NCBI GenBank assembly: GCA_902788505.1
Contig: CADAKH010000001.1
Span: 62,001 to 126,000 of the forward strand
Source of the DNA: Oscillospiraceae bacterium
Lineage (GTDB): Bacteria > Bacillota > Clostridia > Saccharofermentanales > Saccharofermentanaceae
Length of the DNA: 64,000 nucleotides
Reading direction: 5' to 3'
In this document: positions 40,093 to 49,968 of the stretch, piece by piece
How positions within the stretch are numbered: the stretch's first letter is position 1
Layout: each line of letters opens with the position of its first letter
Notes under the pieces: model-generated
What the model saw: the letters and a program-made list of their open reading frames with translations, nothing else
The model's database searches: none
Told to the model about the DNA's origin: nothing
Program-made: the position numbers and the translations under genes

Positions 40093-42102
40093 ATGAAAAA
40101 AATAGCAGCAATTGTTATTGCGGCTGCGATGACTGTGCCTCTGTTGAACGGTTGTACCGCGGTGGTGGAAGATCCCGAGGCATCAACTGCTGAGACAACG
40201 GTAAAAGAGTTAGGCCCGGCCAGAGCTGAGGACGATTATTTCAGGTTCGTCAATCAGGAAAGATTCGATACTTCTGAGATCAAGTACGGCGACAGGTCTT
40301 ACGACTATGCTTTCAGTACTGATCTTATCGATGACCAGATCGAAGCGATAATAGATGATGTCGCAGCCGGAAGCGGTTATGTTAAGGGAAGCGAAGAAGA
40401 TATCATCAAGCACGCTTATGATTATTATCAGGCTTACGATTTTGAGAACGAGCCGATCCCTGAAGATCTCATGAATGTGATCGACAGGATCGACAATGCA
40501 GGCTCGGTTGATGAGCTTCTCGAGATCGATGCAATGCTCGCGAGAGATTACGGTATGAGCAGTCTGATCGGTCTCGCTCCGGATATCAATCCTTTTGATC
40601 CGAATGAGAGAGTCATGACATTTATTCCGATCGCCGGAATTCTCGACGCTACATTCGTTGATATGCGCGAAGACAATTACGCATTGAATTATATTAAGGA
40701 AGATGTTAAGGTCGTACTGACTACAAGAGGCTACGATAAAGAGACAGCCGAGCAGTACGGAAAAGAACTAGCTTTTGTGGCACTCGATATCTTCAGCGCG
40801 ACAGATCTTGATATGGCTGAAGATGATATGATGACGTTCAAGTATTCGAAAATCGTTCCCGCTGATGAAGTGAACGGATATCTGAGCAATATCGATCTTG
40901 AAAAATATATGAAGACCGTAGGCTTTGATACTTCAAAGGTTAAGTCTTACTGTGTAACAGATGAGACCCAGCTAAAAGCACTCAACAACATTTTCGTTGA
41001 CGATAATATCAATGCTCTTAAGGCATGGGAATTATGTAATGTCTATGACGCTTTCAGGAGATACATTGCTCCTCACTATGAGCTTTTGCAGGCTTATGTA
41101 GGCAGAAATTATGCTCCGGAGCATGATCAGATAATCGATGAGATCTCCGCCAATTTCTCGAAAGAGACAGATCCCATCTATGTGGAACGTTATTATCTTC
41201 CCGAGACAGATGCTGCATTAAGAAGCATGTGTGACGATATCAGGGAAGGTTACAGAGGCCTTATCGGAGGAGCAACATGGCTTTCCGAAGCAACCAGGAC
41301 CGAACTATTAAAAAAGCTCGAAAACATCTCTTACATCACAGCAACAGATCTTAAGAGACAGGATACGGCAAAGTATGCCGATATCTGCGGAAGCAACTAC
41401 TATGAGCTTTGCGTAAATTACAGAAGACTGGACAGAAAAGAGCTCATCGATGATTTTAACAGCGGCAAGCCTGTATCAAGAACAGAGTCAGACATGCCGA
41501 TGCAGATGATGAACGCATGCTACGATCCTTCCGGAAATACGATCACTATTACGGCTGCGATCACCAATGCGCCCTTCTTCGATAAGGATGCCGATTACTT
41601 TACAAATCTCGGCGGTCTCGGTTCGGTTATCGCACACGAGATGGGACATGCTTTCGACAGCAACTGCATTCTCTTTAATGCAGAAGGCGCATATGATCCT
41701 TCATGGATAGCGCAGGCTGATATGGATGCTCTGGAAGAGCGCAACGAACAGGCTAAAAAATACTTTGAAGAGAACTTCACTGTATTTGGTATCTATCACG
41801 TTGACGGCGAGCAGACACTGGGTGAGAACTATGCTGACTTAGGTGGTGTTGAATGCATCTGCACGCTTGCGAAAACAAATGAAGACAGAATCAAGCTTTT
41901 CGAGAGCTATGCAACGATCTGGTGCGAGATCGCTTCTGATGACGTTATCATCGATCAGATCGCATACGATGTGCACAGCCCTTCGTACATCCGAGTAAAT
42001 GCGATCCTTTCTACTGTCGATGCCTTCTATGAGACATACGGCATCAGCGAGGGAGACGGAATGTATATTGCGCCTGAAGAGAGAATTTCTCGCTGGTATT
42101 AA
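40093..42102 (+). CDS. M13 (neprilysin-like) metallopeptidase lipoprotein
   Basis: 669 residues with a lipoprotein signal peptide (MKKIAAIVIAAAMTVPLLNGC). Gluzincin motif HEMGH has zinc ligands His515 and His519; the third ligand Glu578 is in GENYADLGG. This is the M13 architecture; it would cleave small peptides at the cell surface. The ATG at 40093 follows AAGGGGAG; an in-frame ATG at 40063 lies upstream of it. It is followed after 13 bp by an ABC permease, suggesting a peptide-related envelope system. Confidence 0.9.
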   Translation: MKKIAAIVIAAAMTVPLLNGCTAVVEDPEASTAETTVKELGPARAEDDYFRFVNQERFDTSEIKYGDRSYDYAFSTDLIDDQIEAIIDDVAAGSGYVKGSEEDIIKHAYDYYQAYDFENEPIPEDLMNVIDRIDNAGSVDELLEIDAMLARDYGMSSLIGLAPDINPFDPNERVMTFIPIAGILDATFVDMREDNYALNYIKEDVKVVLTTRGYDKETAEQYGKELAFVALDIFSATDLDMAEDDMMTFKYSKIVPADEVNGYLSNIDLEKYMKTVGFDTSKVKSYCVTDETQLKALNNIFVDDNINALKAWELCNVYDAFRRYIAPHYELLQAYVGRNYAPEHDQIIDEISANFSKETDPIYVERYYLPETDAALRSMCDDIREGYRGLIGGATWLSEATRTELLKKLENISYITATDLKRQDTAKYADICGSNYYELCVNYRRLDRKELIDDFNSGKPVSRTESDMPMQMMNACYDPSGNTITITAAITNAPFFDKDADYFTNLGGLGSVIAHEMGHAFDSNCILFNAEGAYDPSWIAQADMDALEERNEQAKKYFEENFTVFGIYHVDGEQTLGENYADLGGVECICTLAKTNEDRIKLFESYATIWCEIASDDVIIDQIAYDVHSPSYIRVNAILSTVDAFYETYGISEGDGMYIAPEERISRWY

Positions 42103-42115
42103 TGGGGGATAGAAG

Positions 42116-44581
42116 ATGAATATTGTACTGAAGAATTCACTGAAAAATATATTCGGAAAACCTTTCCGTACGCTGCTGGTCGTTTTCGCGATCTTCGTAT
42201 GCAGCCTCTGCGCACTTTTGTGCTTCGACTTAAGTGACAGTATCACGAAAGTCCTTACAAGCTACATGGGAAGTATTTCGAGAGCGGACTTCATCCTGAT
42301 GGGAAGCGGAAGCGACGTATCAGTCCTTCCTGACGGTTTCCCGGAAGCAGACACGATGAAGATCATCGGTAATTCCGAGATGCTCTATAAGCCGATCGAA
42401 GGCGAATACTGCTATGTCACGACAGAATCCTTAAGGATCTTCGGTCTTGATGTTGATGAGGCTGTCGATATGGAATTCATGGCGCCGATCGATATCAAAG
42501 ACGGCGAGATGTATGTTACCAGGACATTTGCCGAAACATACGGATATGAGACCGGCGACAAGATCACGATCCATGACAGGGCAAAAGACGAAGTCGAACT
42601 CACTATAGGAGGACTTCTTCCTGACGATAACAAGAATCCCCTTATCTACGGCAATACCGCAATCGTAAATCTTAACACGAGCGATACCATCTCCTGCGGA
42701 TACAGGGAAGCCGATATCATCATGATCGATCTTAAGGACAACACCATGATCGATGATGCGAAAAAGATGCTTGAAGAGAAGTATCCTGATGCAAGCATCA
42801 CGGACCTGTTCCTGACAGATTCCGACATGGCTATGGTAGGTGAGCTGAAGGCAGTTTTCTATATGCTCTTTGCTATCACATTCCTTCTCGTTATCTTTGT
42901 AACGGCATCTATCTGCAACAGGATCGTCAGCGAGAGAATGTCTTATATCGGAACGCTCAGAAGCCTTGGCATGAGCACATCGAGAACAGGAAGGATCCTT
43001 CTTCTTGAGAATGTCCTCTACGCTGTTCTGGGAAGCGTTCCCGCAACTGTCCTTTATTCGTTTATCAGGGGACCGATCCTGGAACTTCTGTTCATTACGG
43101 ATGACGGCACCGGCAATTCTATCCCGATCGAGATCCCGCCTTATCCGGCAGCACTTGTTGCAGGTGTTATCATCGGTGCGGTCCTTATCGAATGCCTGAT
43201 CCCTTTGAAGGCTATCTTAAAGGCACTCAAGACATCCGTAAGAGATATCATTTTCGACAACAGAGACACAGCATACAGATTTAGCAAGTCAACATTTATC
43301 TTAGGTCTGGTATGCCTTGCAATTGCAATCGTGACATTCATCTTCAAGAAGAATCTCATCCTTGCGACCCTCTGCCTTGTATCAGCTGTAGCAGCGCTTG
43401 CTTTCCTTTTCCCGAGGATCTTAAAGCTCGTTACATCACTGATCAAGAAGATTGCCGACAAGGGAGAAAATGCTTCATGGTCACTTGCCGCAGTTGAGGC
43501 TATCTCACGTAAGAGCACTGTGGGAAGCGGCGTTCTCTGCGCAACTGCAGCTGCAATGTGCATCGTTGTTTACTCGGTATCAGGTGCGCTGACGGATTCC
43601 GTAAGCGATATTCCTTATGACTGTGATGTCGTTGCAGAAACAAGTGACAGCTACAAGTACTACACATATATCGATGACCTTGAAGGCGTGAATGATGTTG
43701 AGTTTGTATACCGCACAATGCAGGAATTCAGCATAGGTGATGAGGAAACAACAACTATCGCATACTTCTATGGTCTTCCTGATGGCGGATATGAGCACTT
43801 CACAGGATTTAAGGATCTTCCCGCAACAATTGAGGAAGGCTCTGTCATCGTCGATAAGAAGTATGCAAACCGCAAGGGCCTTTCAGAAGGTGACACTATT
43901 AAGATCACGATCAATCCTTTAAGTGTACTTCCATTCGAAAGAGAGTATAAGATTGCCAAGATCACCGAGGGCAATTCCTACGATGGCGGCCTCGAAGCTT
44001 TGATCGTAAATCAGAATGAGTTCAAGGCGCTCTTCCATGACAATCCGGGCATGGCACTTATCAAGTGCGAGGATCCCGATGCAGTAAAGACTTTGCTCGA
44101 GACTTACGGCAAGGGCAAATACGCCAATGTAGATACATTCGCCGATATCGTTGAACAGCAGAATTCCGATAATGCAAAGACAGTTGCGGTAGTTTCTGCG
44201 ATCCTGGTCATCGCACTCGGCATGACAGCTATCGGTATGATCTCCAATCAGCTTTTGGGTTTTGAAGGAAGAAAGAAGGAATGCGCAGTTATGCTTTCGA
44301 CCGCAATGGGAAAAGGCAAACTCTCAGGTATTCTTCTTAAGGAAGTATTTATCACTTCTGTCTCTGCATCCGGTGTCGGTGTACTGGTCGGAACACTTCT
44401 TTCATTCGTTATCGATTCCGCTATGGCGAACGCACAGAGCGTCGTTATGGAAGTAACGATCGACCCTCTCACTGTACTGGTCTTCTTCGCGGCAATGACT
44501 CTGGTATTTACAGGCACAGTTTTGTTCCCGCTCAAGAACCTCAGGAAAATGAAGATCGCTGAACAGATCAAGTATGAGTAA
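42116..44581 (+). CDS. FtsX/MacB-type ABC transporter permease
   Basis: 821 residues with the ten-helix layout of large Firmicutes FtsX-family permeases: N-terminal helix, a long extracytoplasmic domain, three helices, a fourth and fifth pair, a second large domain and three C-terminal helices (DNAKTVAVVSAILVIALGMTAIGM onward). It pairs with the ATPase encoded 18 bp downstream. Such systems export or sense antimicrobial peptides, or work on lipoproteins or peptides. The partner is a secreted peptidase upstream. Confidence 0.85.
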   Translation: MNIVLKNSLKNIFGKPFRTLLVVFAIFVCSLCALLCFDLSDSITKVLTSYMGSISRADFILMGSGSDVSVLPDGFPEADTMKIIGNSEMLYKPIEGEYCYVTTESLRIFGLDVDEAVDMEFMAPIDIKDGEMYVTRTFAETYGYETGDKITIHDRAKDEVELTIGGLLPDDNKNPLIYGNTAIVNLNTSDTISCGYREADIIMIDLKDNTMIDDAKKMLEEKYPDASITDLFLTDSDMAMVGELKAVFYMLFAITFLLVIFVTASICNRIVSERMSYIGTLRSLGMSTSRTGRILLLENVLYAVLGSVPATVLYSFIRGPILELLFITDDGTGNSIPIEIPPYPAALVAGVIIGAVLIECLIPLKAILKALKTSVRDIIFDNRDTAYRFSKSTFILGLVCLAIAIVTFIFKKNLILATLCLVSAVAALAFLFPRILKLVTSLIKKIADKGENASWSLAAVEAISRKSTVGSGVLCATAAAMCIVVYSVSGALTDSVSDIPYDCDVVAETSDSYKYYTYIDDLEGVNDVEFVYRTMQEFSIGDEETTTIAYFYGLPDGGYEHFTGFKDLPATIEEGSVIVDKKYANRKGLSEGDTIKITINPLSVLPFEREYKIAKITEGNSYDGGLEALIVNQNEFKALFHDNPGMALIKCEDPDAVKTLLETYGKGKYANVDTFADIVEQQNSDNAKTVAVVSAILVIALGMTAIGMISNQLLGFEGRKKECAVMLSTAMGKGKLSGILLKEVFITSVSASGVGVLVGTLLSFVIDSAMANAQSVVMEVTIDPLTVLVFFAAMTLVFTGTVLFPLKNLRKMKIAEQIKYE

Positions 44582-44599
44582 TATATGGAGGATAATAAA

Positions 44600-45274
44600 A
44601 TGACTAAGATAATTGAAGTAAATAACGTAAACAAGTCTTTTGGTAAGAACGAGAACATCAACCACGTTTTAAACGGCGCTTCCATGAGCGTTGACCAGGG
44701 AGAATTTGTATCTCTGATGGGTGCTTCCGGTTCAGGTAAATCAACACTGCTTTACCTGATCGGCGGACTCGACAGGAGTTTTGAAGGCAACATCTCCGTA
44801 TGCGGCAAAGACATCGGTTCATTAAAAGATAAGGAACTCTCAGATCTGAGACTCAAGAATATGGGATTCGTATTCCAGTTCTATAACCTTGTCATGAACC
44901 TCAATGTTGTTGACAATATTCTCCTTCCTCAGACGATCAACGGAAAGAAGAAGTCAGAACTCAAGTCACAGCTTGATGAGATCTTGGAGATCACAGGACT
45001 CACCGAAAAGAGAAAGGCAATGCCTAACACACTCTCAGGCGGACAGCAGCAGAGAGTAGCGATCGCGAGAGCGGTTCTCGGCAATCCTTCTCTCATCCTC
45101 GCAGACGAGCCTACAGGTAACCTCGACTCAGCATCGACTGTTGAGATCATGGAACTGTTCTCAAGACTCAATAAGGAGAAAGGCCTTACGATCCTTCAGG
45201 TCACACACTCCGAGCAGTGCGCAGAATACGGCACAAGGATAGTAAGACTTGAAGACGGCAAGACGATCGGATAA
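44600..45274 (+). CDS. LolD/MacB-type ABC transporter ATPase
   Basis: 224 residues. Walker A GASGSGKST, signature LSGGQQQR, Walker B LILADEPTGNLD and an H-loop TLQVTHSEQCA. It is the energising subunit of the FtsX-type permease at 42116. The start is the ATG at 44600 after GGAGG; an ATG at 44585 lies before that site. A terminator follows. Confidence 0.9.
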   Translation: MTKIIEVNNVNKSFGKNENINHVLNGASMSVDQGEFVSLMGASGSGKSTLLYLIGGLDRSFEGNISVCGKDIGSLKDKELSDLRLKNMGFVFQFYNLVMNLNVVDNILLPQTINGKKKSELKSQLDEILEITGLTEKRKAMPNTLSGGQQQRVAIARAVLGNPSLILADEPTGNLDSASTVEIMELFSRLNKEKGLTILQVTHSEQCAEYGTRIVRLEDGKTIG

Positions 45275-45316
45275 AAAGACACCAACCCTCTAACTACCCA
45301 GGAATAGAAATGCAGA

Positions 45317-45350
45317 AAGCAGCCCGTACAACACGCACGGCTGCTTTTTG
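45317..45350 (+). terminator. Terminator of the M13/ABC operon
   Basis: AAGCAGCC (45317-45324) pairs with GGCTGCTT (45339-45346), extended by two pairs past a bulge; TTTTTG follows. Confidence 0.8.
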
Positions 45351-45440
45351 TATATGAATAATCGCATTAATTGTTAGCAAAAAGAATAACTGATATAATC
45401 TCGTCAACTGAAAAACAGCGGAAAATATGGAGGATAGTTT

Positions 45441-46106
45441 ATGAAGATCTTGAAGAGGGCCTTTGCAGTTTTGCTTGCTTCCGGAATGCTTTTTGCAATG
45501 ACATCATGCTCAAAAGTGGAGCAGAATTACAGGAAGGCCGGTGCTGATTGGGCTATCGAGGCATACAAAGAACTTCCTGCAGAGTTTAATGAAGATACAT
45601 GCAATCAGTTCTGGATCGGCGGAGATGTCTATGAATTCCCGATGAAGGCCGAGGAGTTTTTCGACAACGGCTGGGAGATCATCGATATATATCAGGAAGA
45701 AGTTAATGCGGATTTTCTCCTTGATCCCGAGAGTGTATATGAACTCTGCCTTAAGAAAAACCTTGGGCCCTCAGTAATGACGTGGATATATAACGAATCA
45801 AATAAACCGATGCCGGTCTCAGAATGTATGGTAATATACGTTGCTCTCGCCTGGAATGACGAGGCCCTTCTCCCCGGAGGCGCATTGCTTTCAGCCAAGT
45901 ACAAGACTTTGGATGACGCCTTGGCAGCATTCAATAAAGATATGACCGAGTTCGATGCTGAGGATGATATCTATGGTTACGAATTCAAAGCTGATAACTG
46001 GGAAGAAACATGCGTCGTCAGGATTGATTTCTCTGAGGAACCCGGAGACTATAAAGTCGGCTCTGTTAAGTACTATGCAGTCGACCCGGAACTGATCGAG
46101 CAGTAA
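45441..46106 (+). CDS. Hypothetical lipoprotein
   Basis: 221 residues with a clear lipoprotein signal (LLASGMLFAMTSCSKVEQ). The mature part is acidic and soluble, with no motif I know; it has the look of a small surface-anchored domain. AGGAG precedes the ATG at 45441. It stands alone between two terminators. Confidence 0.7.
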   Translation: MKILKRAFAVLLASGMLFAMTSCSKVEQNYRKAGADWAIEAYKELPAEFNEDTCNQFWIGGDVYEFPMKAEEFFDNGWEIIDIYQEEVNADFLLDPESVYELCLKKNLGPSVMTWIYNESNKPMPVSECMVIYVALAWNDEALLPGGALLSAKYKTLDDALAAFNKDMTEFDAEDDIYGYEFKADNWEETCVVRIDFSEEPGDYKVGSVKYYAVDPELIEQ

Positions 46107-46136
46107 TAAGATAGCTCTAATTTGAATTAGTGCAGT

Positions 46137-46174
46137 ACCCCTTATTCCGGTTTTGGTATAAGGGGTGCTTTTTG
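46137..46174 (+). terminator. Terminator after the hypothetical lipoprotein
   Basis: A perfect 9-bp stem ACCCCTTAT (46137-46145) / ATAAGGGGT (46158-46166) is followed by GCTTTTTG. Confidence 0.85.
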
Positions 46175-46242
46175 TTGCTGAGAAACATTCACAAGTGCCT
46201 TGTATAGCCAGTGCTAAAAAAGGACATGATATGATCTCTGAT

Positions 46243-46292
46243 TCGTGTCCGAAAAATGCAAAAAACCGAAAAATTGAAAATGTCGGACACGA
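46243..46292. repeat. 10-bp inverted repeat TCGTGTCCGA/TCGGACACGA
   Basis: Perfect arms at 46243-46252 and 46283-46292 with a 30-nt A-rich interior. It lies between the lipoprotein terminator and the hydrolase promoter; AACGTGTCTT (46304-46313) partly repeats it. It could be an operator for the hydrolase/TetR operon or a mobile-element remnant. Nothing else is recognisable in this 316-bp gap apart from the flanking terminator and promoter. Confidence 0.55.
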
Positions 46293-46361
46293 TTTATAAT
46301 AAAAACGTGTCTTTATTTGACAATGAATAAGCCGAAGAATCAAATGGCGTCAGCAACTAAC

Positions 46362-46389
46362 TTGACAATGTAAAGATAGACGTTATAAT
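46362..46389 (+). promoter_or_regulatory. Consensus promoter of the hydrolase-TetR operon
   Basis: TTGACA (46362-46367), 16 bp and TATAAT (46384-46389), 34 bp upstream of the ATG. Confidence 0.8.
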
Positions 46390-46422
46390 CTCGAAATAGA
46401 CAGTGTCAAGATTGGAGATGTC

Positions 46423-47499
46423 ATGAAGAATAAATTGATAGTTGCTGCAATGATAATAGTGGCTATTCTGCTGCTTCTGCTTCTTGCCTGGCTTATAATG
46501 AGTCCGGGAAAGATAAGAACTTATTCAGAGCCTAATAGCATATCCGAGAAGTTCGTGATGGATATCAACGGTGCTCCGAATGGTTTCTTTATTAACGGCA
46601 AGGATATAAATAATCCTGTGCTGCTCCTGGTATCCAGTGGTCCCGGAACAGATGATTATGTATTCACGGATAAATATAAGGACATGCATATCGAAGATGA
46701 GTTTACGGTCGTATATTGGGACTACCGTTATATGGGCATCGCGTATAACAAAAACTTCGATGTGGACAGTGTAAATATCGATAATCTTCTTAATGATACG
46801 TATTCAGTAACCGAGTATCTGAAAGAACGGTTCAATAAAGATAAGATCTTCATCATGGGATTCTCGGGCGGCAGTCATATCGCACTTATGGAAGCTCAAA
46901 GACATCCGGAGAATTATCACGCATACATCGGTATGGCGCAGTGCGTTACAGACTCTGAAGAAAACGATACGATCATGTATCATTTCATGAAGGATGTTTT
47001 CGGGAAGAGAGGAGATACTAAAAACATTAAGAAACTTGAAGATTCTGTCGAGCATCTTGACAGTGGTAATATTAAGTGTAAGGATTGGTATGTATATGTT
47101 GCTCTTCTTCATGAAGCCGGCGGCGGAACGATCTATAACCAAAGTGAATTTGAAGGTATCGCCTGGCCGATAATTACATGTAAGTGTTATACGGTAAAAG
47201 AGAAGATCAACTACGTTACTGCAATGAAGAAGTATCGCACGACTCCTCTTTCTGATGAGCTTAATGATTTCGATTACAGACAGAGCATTACAAGTATTGA
47301 TGTGCCGGCGTTCTTCATTAGTGGTGAATACGATTACAACTGTCCTTGGGAACTTGTGCGTGAATACTGCGATGTTATTGATGCACCGCAAAAAGGATTC
47401 TATAAGATCAGCGGAGCTGCACACAGTCCTTTGTGGGAGAATCCTGAAGAGACAGAAAAAGCATTAATTGAGATTAAGGAGATGACGTTAAATGGCTGA
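46423..47499 (+). CDS. Membrane-anchored alpha/beta hydrolase
   Basis: 358 residues. One N-terminal membrane segment (LIVAAMIIVAILLLLLLAWLI) anchors an alpha/beta hydrolase whose nucleophile elbow GFSGGSH contains Ser148. LLLVSSGPGTDDYVF and YWDYRYMG fit the proline-iminopeptidase/S33-like branch. A late acid (GEYDYNCPW) and base (GAAHSPLWENP) complete a triad. The substrate is unknown. It overlaps the downstream TetR gene by 8 bp, suggesting control by that regulator. Confidence 0.8.
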   Translation: MKNKLIVAAMIIVAILLLLLLAWLIMSPGKIRTYSEPNSISEKFVMDINGAPNGFFINGKDINNPVLLLVSSGPGTDDYVFTDKYKDMHIEDEFTVVYWDYRYMGIAYNKNFDVDSVNIDNLLNDTYSVTEYLKERFNKDKIFIMGFSGGSHIALMEAQRHPENYHAYIGMAQCVTDSEENDTIMYHFMKDVFGKRGDTKNIKKLEDSVEHLDSGNIKCKDWYVYVALLHEAGGGTIYNQSEFEGIAWPIITCKCYTVKEKINYVTAMKKYRTTPLSDELNDFDYRQSITSIDVPAFFISGEYDYNCPWELVREYCDVIDAPQKGFYKISGAAHSPLWENPEETEKALIEIKEMTLNG

Positions 47500-48067
47500 C
47501 AGTTACCATCACGGAAACTTGAGACAGGCATTGATCGATGCGGGGATCAAGATAATAAATGAGAGCGGCGAAGAGAGTCTTTCTCTTCGTAAAGTTGCAG
47601 CGGAATGCAATGTATCTCATGCGGCGCCCTACGCTCATTTCAACAACAAGGAAGAATTGATCGAAGCGATAAAGAGCAGCGTTACCGATCAATTTATGGA
47701 AGAGCTCGAAGCAAGTGTTGCAGAATGCGCAACTGCCGAAGAAGCGATCCTTGCGATGGGAAGAATATATCTTACTTTCTTCAGCCGCAATCCTGATTAT
47801 TTTGTTTTCCTTTTCGGTAAGCAGAATATCAATGCACATCTTCAGATGAATAAAGATTATAAAAACGATTATCCTCCGTTTGCTTTGCTTAAGCGGATGT
47901 ACAGACTATATCTGGAAGAGAAGGGTATTGAGAAGTCTTTTGAAGAACAGGAGATCGATCTCATTAAGATCTGGTCGATGGTTCACGGCATGGCTTCTAT
48001 CGCATGCATGAAGGGCGTTAAGACTTCATTTAAATGGAACAACCCTGACGAGAGGTTATTGGTATAA
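47492..48067 (+). CDS. TetR/AcrR-family regulator
   Basis: 191 residues. The N-terminal HTH is LRKVAAECNVSHAAPYAHFNNKEELI, with a typical TetR C-terminal domain (WSMVHGMASIACMKG). It overlaps the hydrolase gene by 8 bp; AAGGAG lies inside the hydrolase coding end. It probably represses the promoter at 46362. A hypothetical gene follows after 16 bp. Confidence 0.85.
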   Translation: MADSYHHGNLRQALIDAGIKIINESGEESLSLRKVAAECNVSHAAPYAHFNNKEELIEAIKSSVTDQFMEELEASVAECATAEEAILAMGRIYLTFFSRNPDYFVFLFGKQNINAHLQMNKDYKNDYPPFALLKRMYRLYLEEKGIEKSFEEQEIDLIKIWSMVHGMASIACMKGVKTSFKWNNPDERLLV

Positions 48068-48083
48068 ACAGGAGGAAACTGTT

Positions 48084-48557
48084 ATGGGTATTTTCGGATC
48101 GAAGAAAGGCAATGCCGGACATTTAAGTTCTTTCAGTTACAGTCCCGGTTACTGCGATATGACCGGCGAGAGCCACAGCTGTGAACTCAAAAAGAACGAT
48201 GCGGGTGAGTGGGTATTCATCTGCAGAGACCGCGATGTGCATTCAGATCCGTTTACTATCCTGACCTATTCTGTTTCATCCGGAAGTGCTTCCGAATTTG
48301 AAGAATACATTAAGAAGATAAATTTCATCTCGCTCTCGAAAAGACTTAAGAGCAATGAATTCGTTACTGACTACAGCCCATGGCACTTCACTGTTGTTTT
48401 CGACTGTTCTGAAATAGGCGGCAGCTGTTACGATGATTACGGTATTTCACAGTACAGGGTTTATTCACCAATGGACCAGAAACTGATGAAAGAAGTCAAG
48501 GAAAGATTCTATGCCCTTAAGGGTGAATTGATTTCTGAAACGACAGAAGATGACTGA
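48084..48557 (+). CDS. Hypothetical protein
   Basis: 157 residues, soluble, four Cys spread through the chain. AGGAGG precedes the ATG. It is the third gene in the hydrolase-TetR direction. I recognise no domain. DCSEIGGSCYDDYGISQY in the C-terminal half is the most distinctive segment. Confidence 0.55.
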   Translation: MGIFGSKKGNAGHLSSFSYSPGYCDMTGESHSCELKKNDAGEWVFICRDRDVHSDPFTILTYSVSSGSASEFEEYIKKINFISLSKRLKSNEFVTDYSPWHFTVVFDCSEIGGSCYDDYGISQYRVYSPMDQKLMKEVKERFYALKGELISETTEDD

Positions 48558-48705
48558 TAATTTATACTTGTTAGGCTGTCTGTTGTTTAGTCAACATTTT
48601 CGCATGTAATTGTTTATTGGATTGTCCTGATATGGCTGTAATAATGAAGCCGGAAGTAGAAATAAAAATGCTTAATGTTTCATAAATGGAAAGAAGGGCA
48701 AGAAA

Positions 48706-49425
48706 ATGAAAAACATAACAAGTAAGCTAATAGCACTCGGACTTACCGGTGCACTCGCGGTAGTAAGCTTTACCGCATGCAGCAAGGCAAAGGAAACAAC
48801 AGCTGAAACAACAGCAGATACTGTAGTTGAGAAAATGAGCGGAGAAAAAACAGTAGGCGGATGGTCCGTTCCTCAGGATACAAAGATCACAGAAGAGGAG
48901 CTTAAGATCTTCAACAAGGCGATCGAAGGACTTACAGGTGTCGGATATGAACCTGTAGCTTATCTCGGTTCCCAGGTGGTCGCAGGAACAAATCACTGCT
49001 TCCTTTGCAAATCCACAGTTGTCTATCCCGGAGCAACGAACCGCTACACACTCGTATATATCTACGAGAAGTTTGACGGAACAGAAGAGATCCTGAAGTT
49101 CGAGGATGTTACTCTTCCCGGAACGGCAGATGCAGACGGTACACCTATTGCAGGTGGATGGAGCTATGCAGAAGATCCGGCAGTAGAGGGTAAAGTATCC
49201 GAAGTAGTCGGTAAGGCAACAGGAAAGCTCTTAGGTGCAGAATACGAACCGGTTGCATATATCGGATCCCAGGTCGTAGCAGGAATTAACCACGCAGTGC
49301 TCTGCAGGATAACGGCAGTAACTCCTGATGCTGATGCCGGATACTCTCTCGTATACATCTACGAGGATCTCGAAGGCAACTGCGAAGTAACCGGAACTTC
49401 TGATATTGAGCTCTCGGTCAGCTGA
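48706..49425 (+). CDS. Lipoprotein with two tandem cystatin-like repeats
   Basis: 239 residues. A lipoprotein signal (SFTACSKA) precedes two ~95-residue repeats. Each begins with a GGW motif (51-53; 150-152) and carries EPVAY(L/I)GSQVVAG about 35 residues later (QVVAG at 90-94 and 189-193). QVVAG after an N-terminal Gly pair is the protease-binding loop signature of animal and plant cystatins/stefins. I infer a surface-anchored cystatin-fold protein, perhaps inhibiting cysteine proteases. The repeats share strand patterns but differ in Cys content. The gene is monocistronic. Confidence 0.7.
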   Translation: MKNITSKLIALGLTGALAVVSFTACSKAKETTAETTADTVVEKMSGEKTVGGWSVPQDTKITEEELKIFNKAIEGLTGVGYEPVAYLGSQVVAGTNHCFLCKSTVVYPGATNRYTLVYIYEKFDGTEEILKFEDVTLPGTADADGTPIAGGWSYAEDPAVEGKVSEVVGKATGKLLGAEYEPVAYIGSQVVAGINHAVLCRITAVTPDADAGYSLVYIYEDLEGNCEVTGTSDIELSVS

Positions 49426-49518
49426 TAACAAAATCTCTTGCATAATCCAAACATATTCCCTCTGTTTTGTGCTAAAATTTCTTTAACAATTTGAAATCAA
49501 CTGATGGGGATATGATAT

Positions 49519-49965
49519 ATGACCATTCTCAAAGCAGTACAAGATGATCTTCAGGAGATCCTGGCGTTGCAGTATCTCGCTTATCAGAGCGAGGCGGCTT
49601 TGTTTGGTAATAAAGATATTCCGCCGTTGAAGGAAACGATTGAAGAACTGACTGAAGAATTCAATAAGGGCACGATCCTGAAACTGGTAGAAGACGGTAA
49701 GATCATAGGTTCTGTCAGGGCATATGCGAAGAACGGAACTGCATATATAGGAAAGCTCATGGTCCATCCTGATCACAGGTGCAAAGGCTATGGAACGCTG
49801 CTCTTAAATGAGATCGAGAAATGTTTTCCTGACTGCAGGTTTGAACTCTTTACGAGCACGAGAAGTGAAGACAATATCCGTCTTTACCAGAAGCTCGGTT
49901 ACCTGATATATGACCGCAAAGAGATTACTGACGAGCTGGTTTTCGTATACCTGGAAAAACAGTAA
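49519..49965 (+). CDS. GNAT-family N-acetyltransferase
   Basis: 148 residues. The acetyl-CoA binding motif A is seen in YIGKLMVHPDHRCKGYGTLLLNEIE; motif B follows (LYQKLGYLIYDRKEI). It transfers an acetyl group to an amine substrate, unknown here. The ATG follows GGGGATATGAT. It converges closely on a minus-strand membrane protein gene, only 3 bp between the stops. Confidence 0.85.
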   Translation: MTILKAVQDDLQEILALQYLAYQSEAALFGNKDIPPLKETIEELTEEFNKGTILKLVEDGKIIGSVRAYAKNGTAYIGKLMVHPDHRCKGYGTLLLNEIEKCFPDCRFELFTSTRSEDNIRLYQKLGYLIYDRKEITDELVFVYLEKQ

Positions 49966-49968
49966 CTG

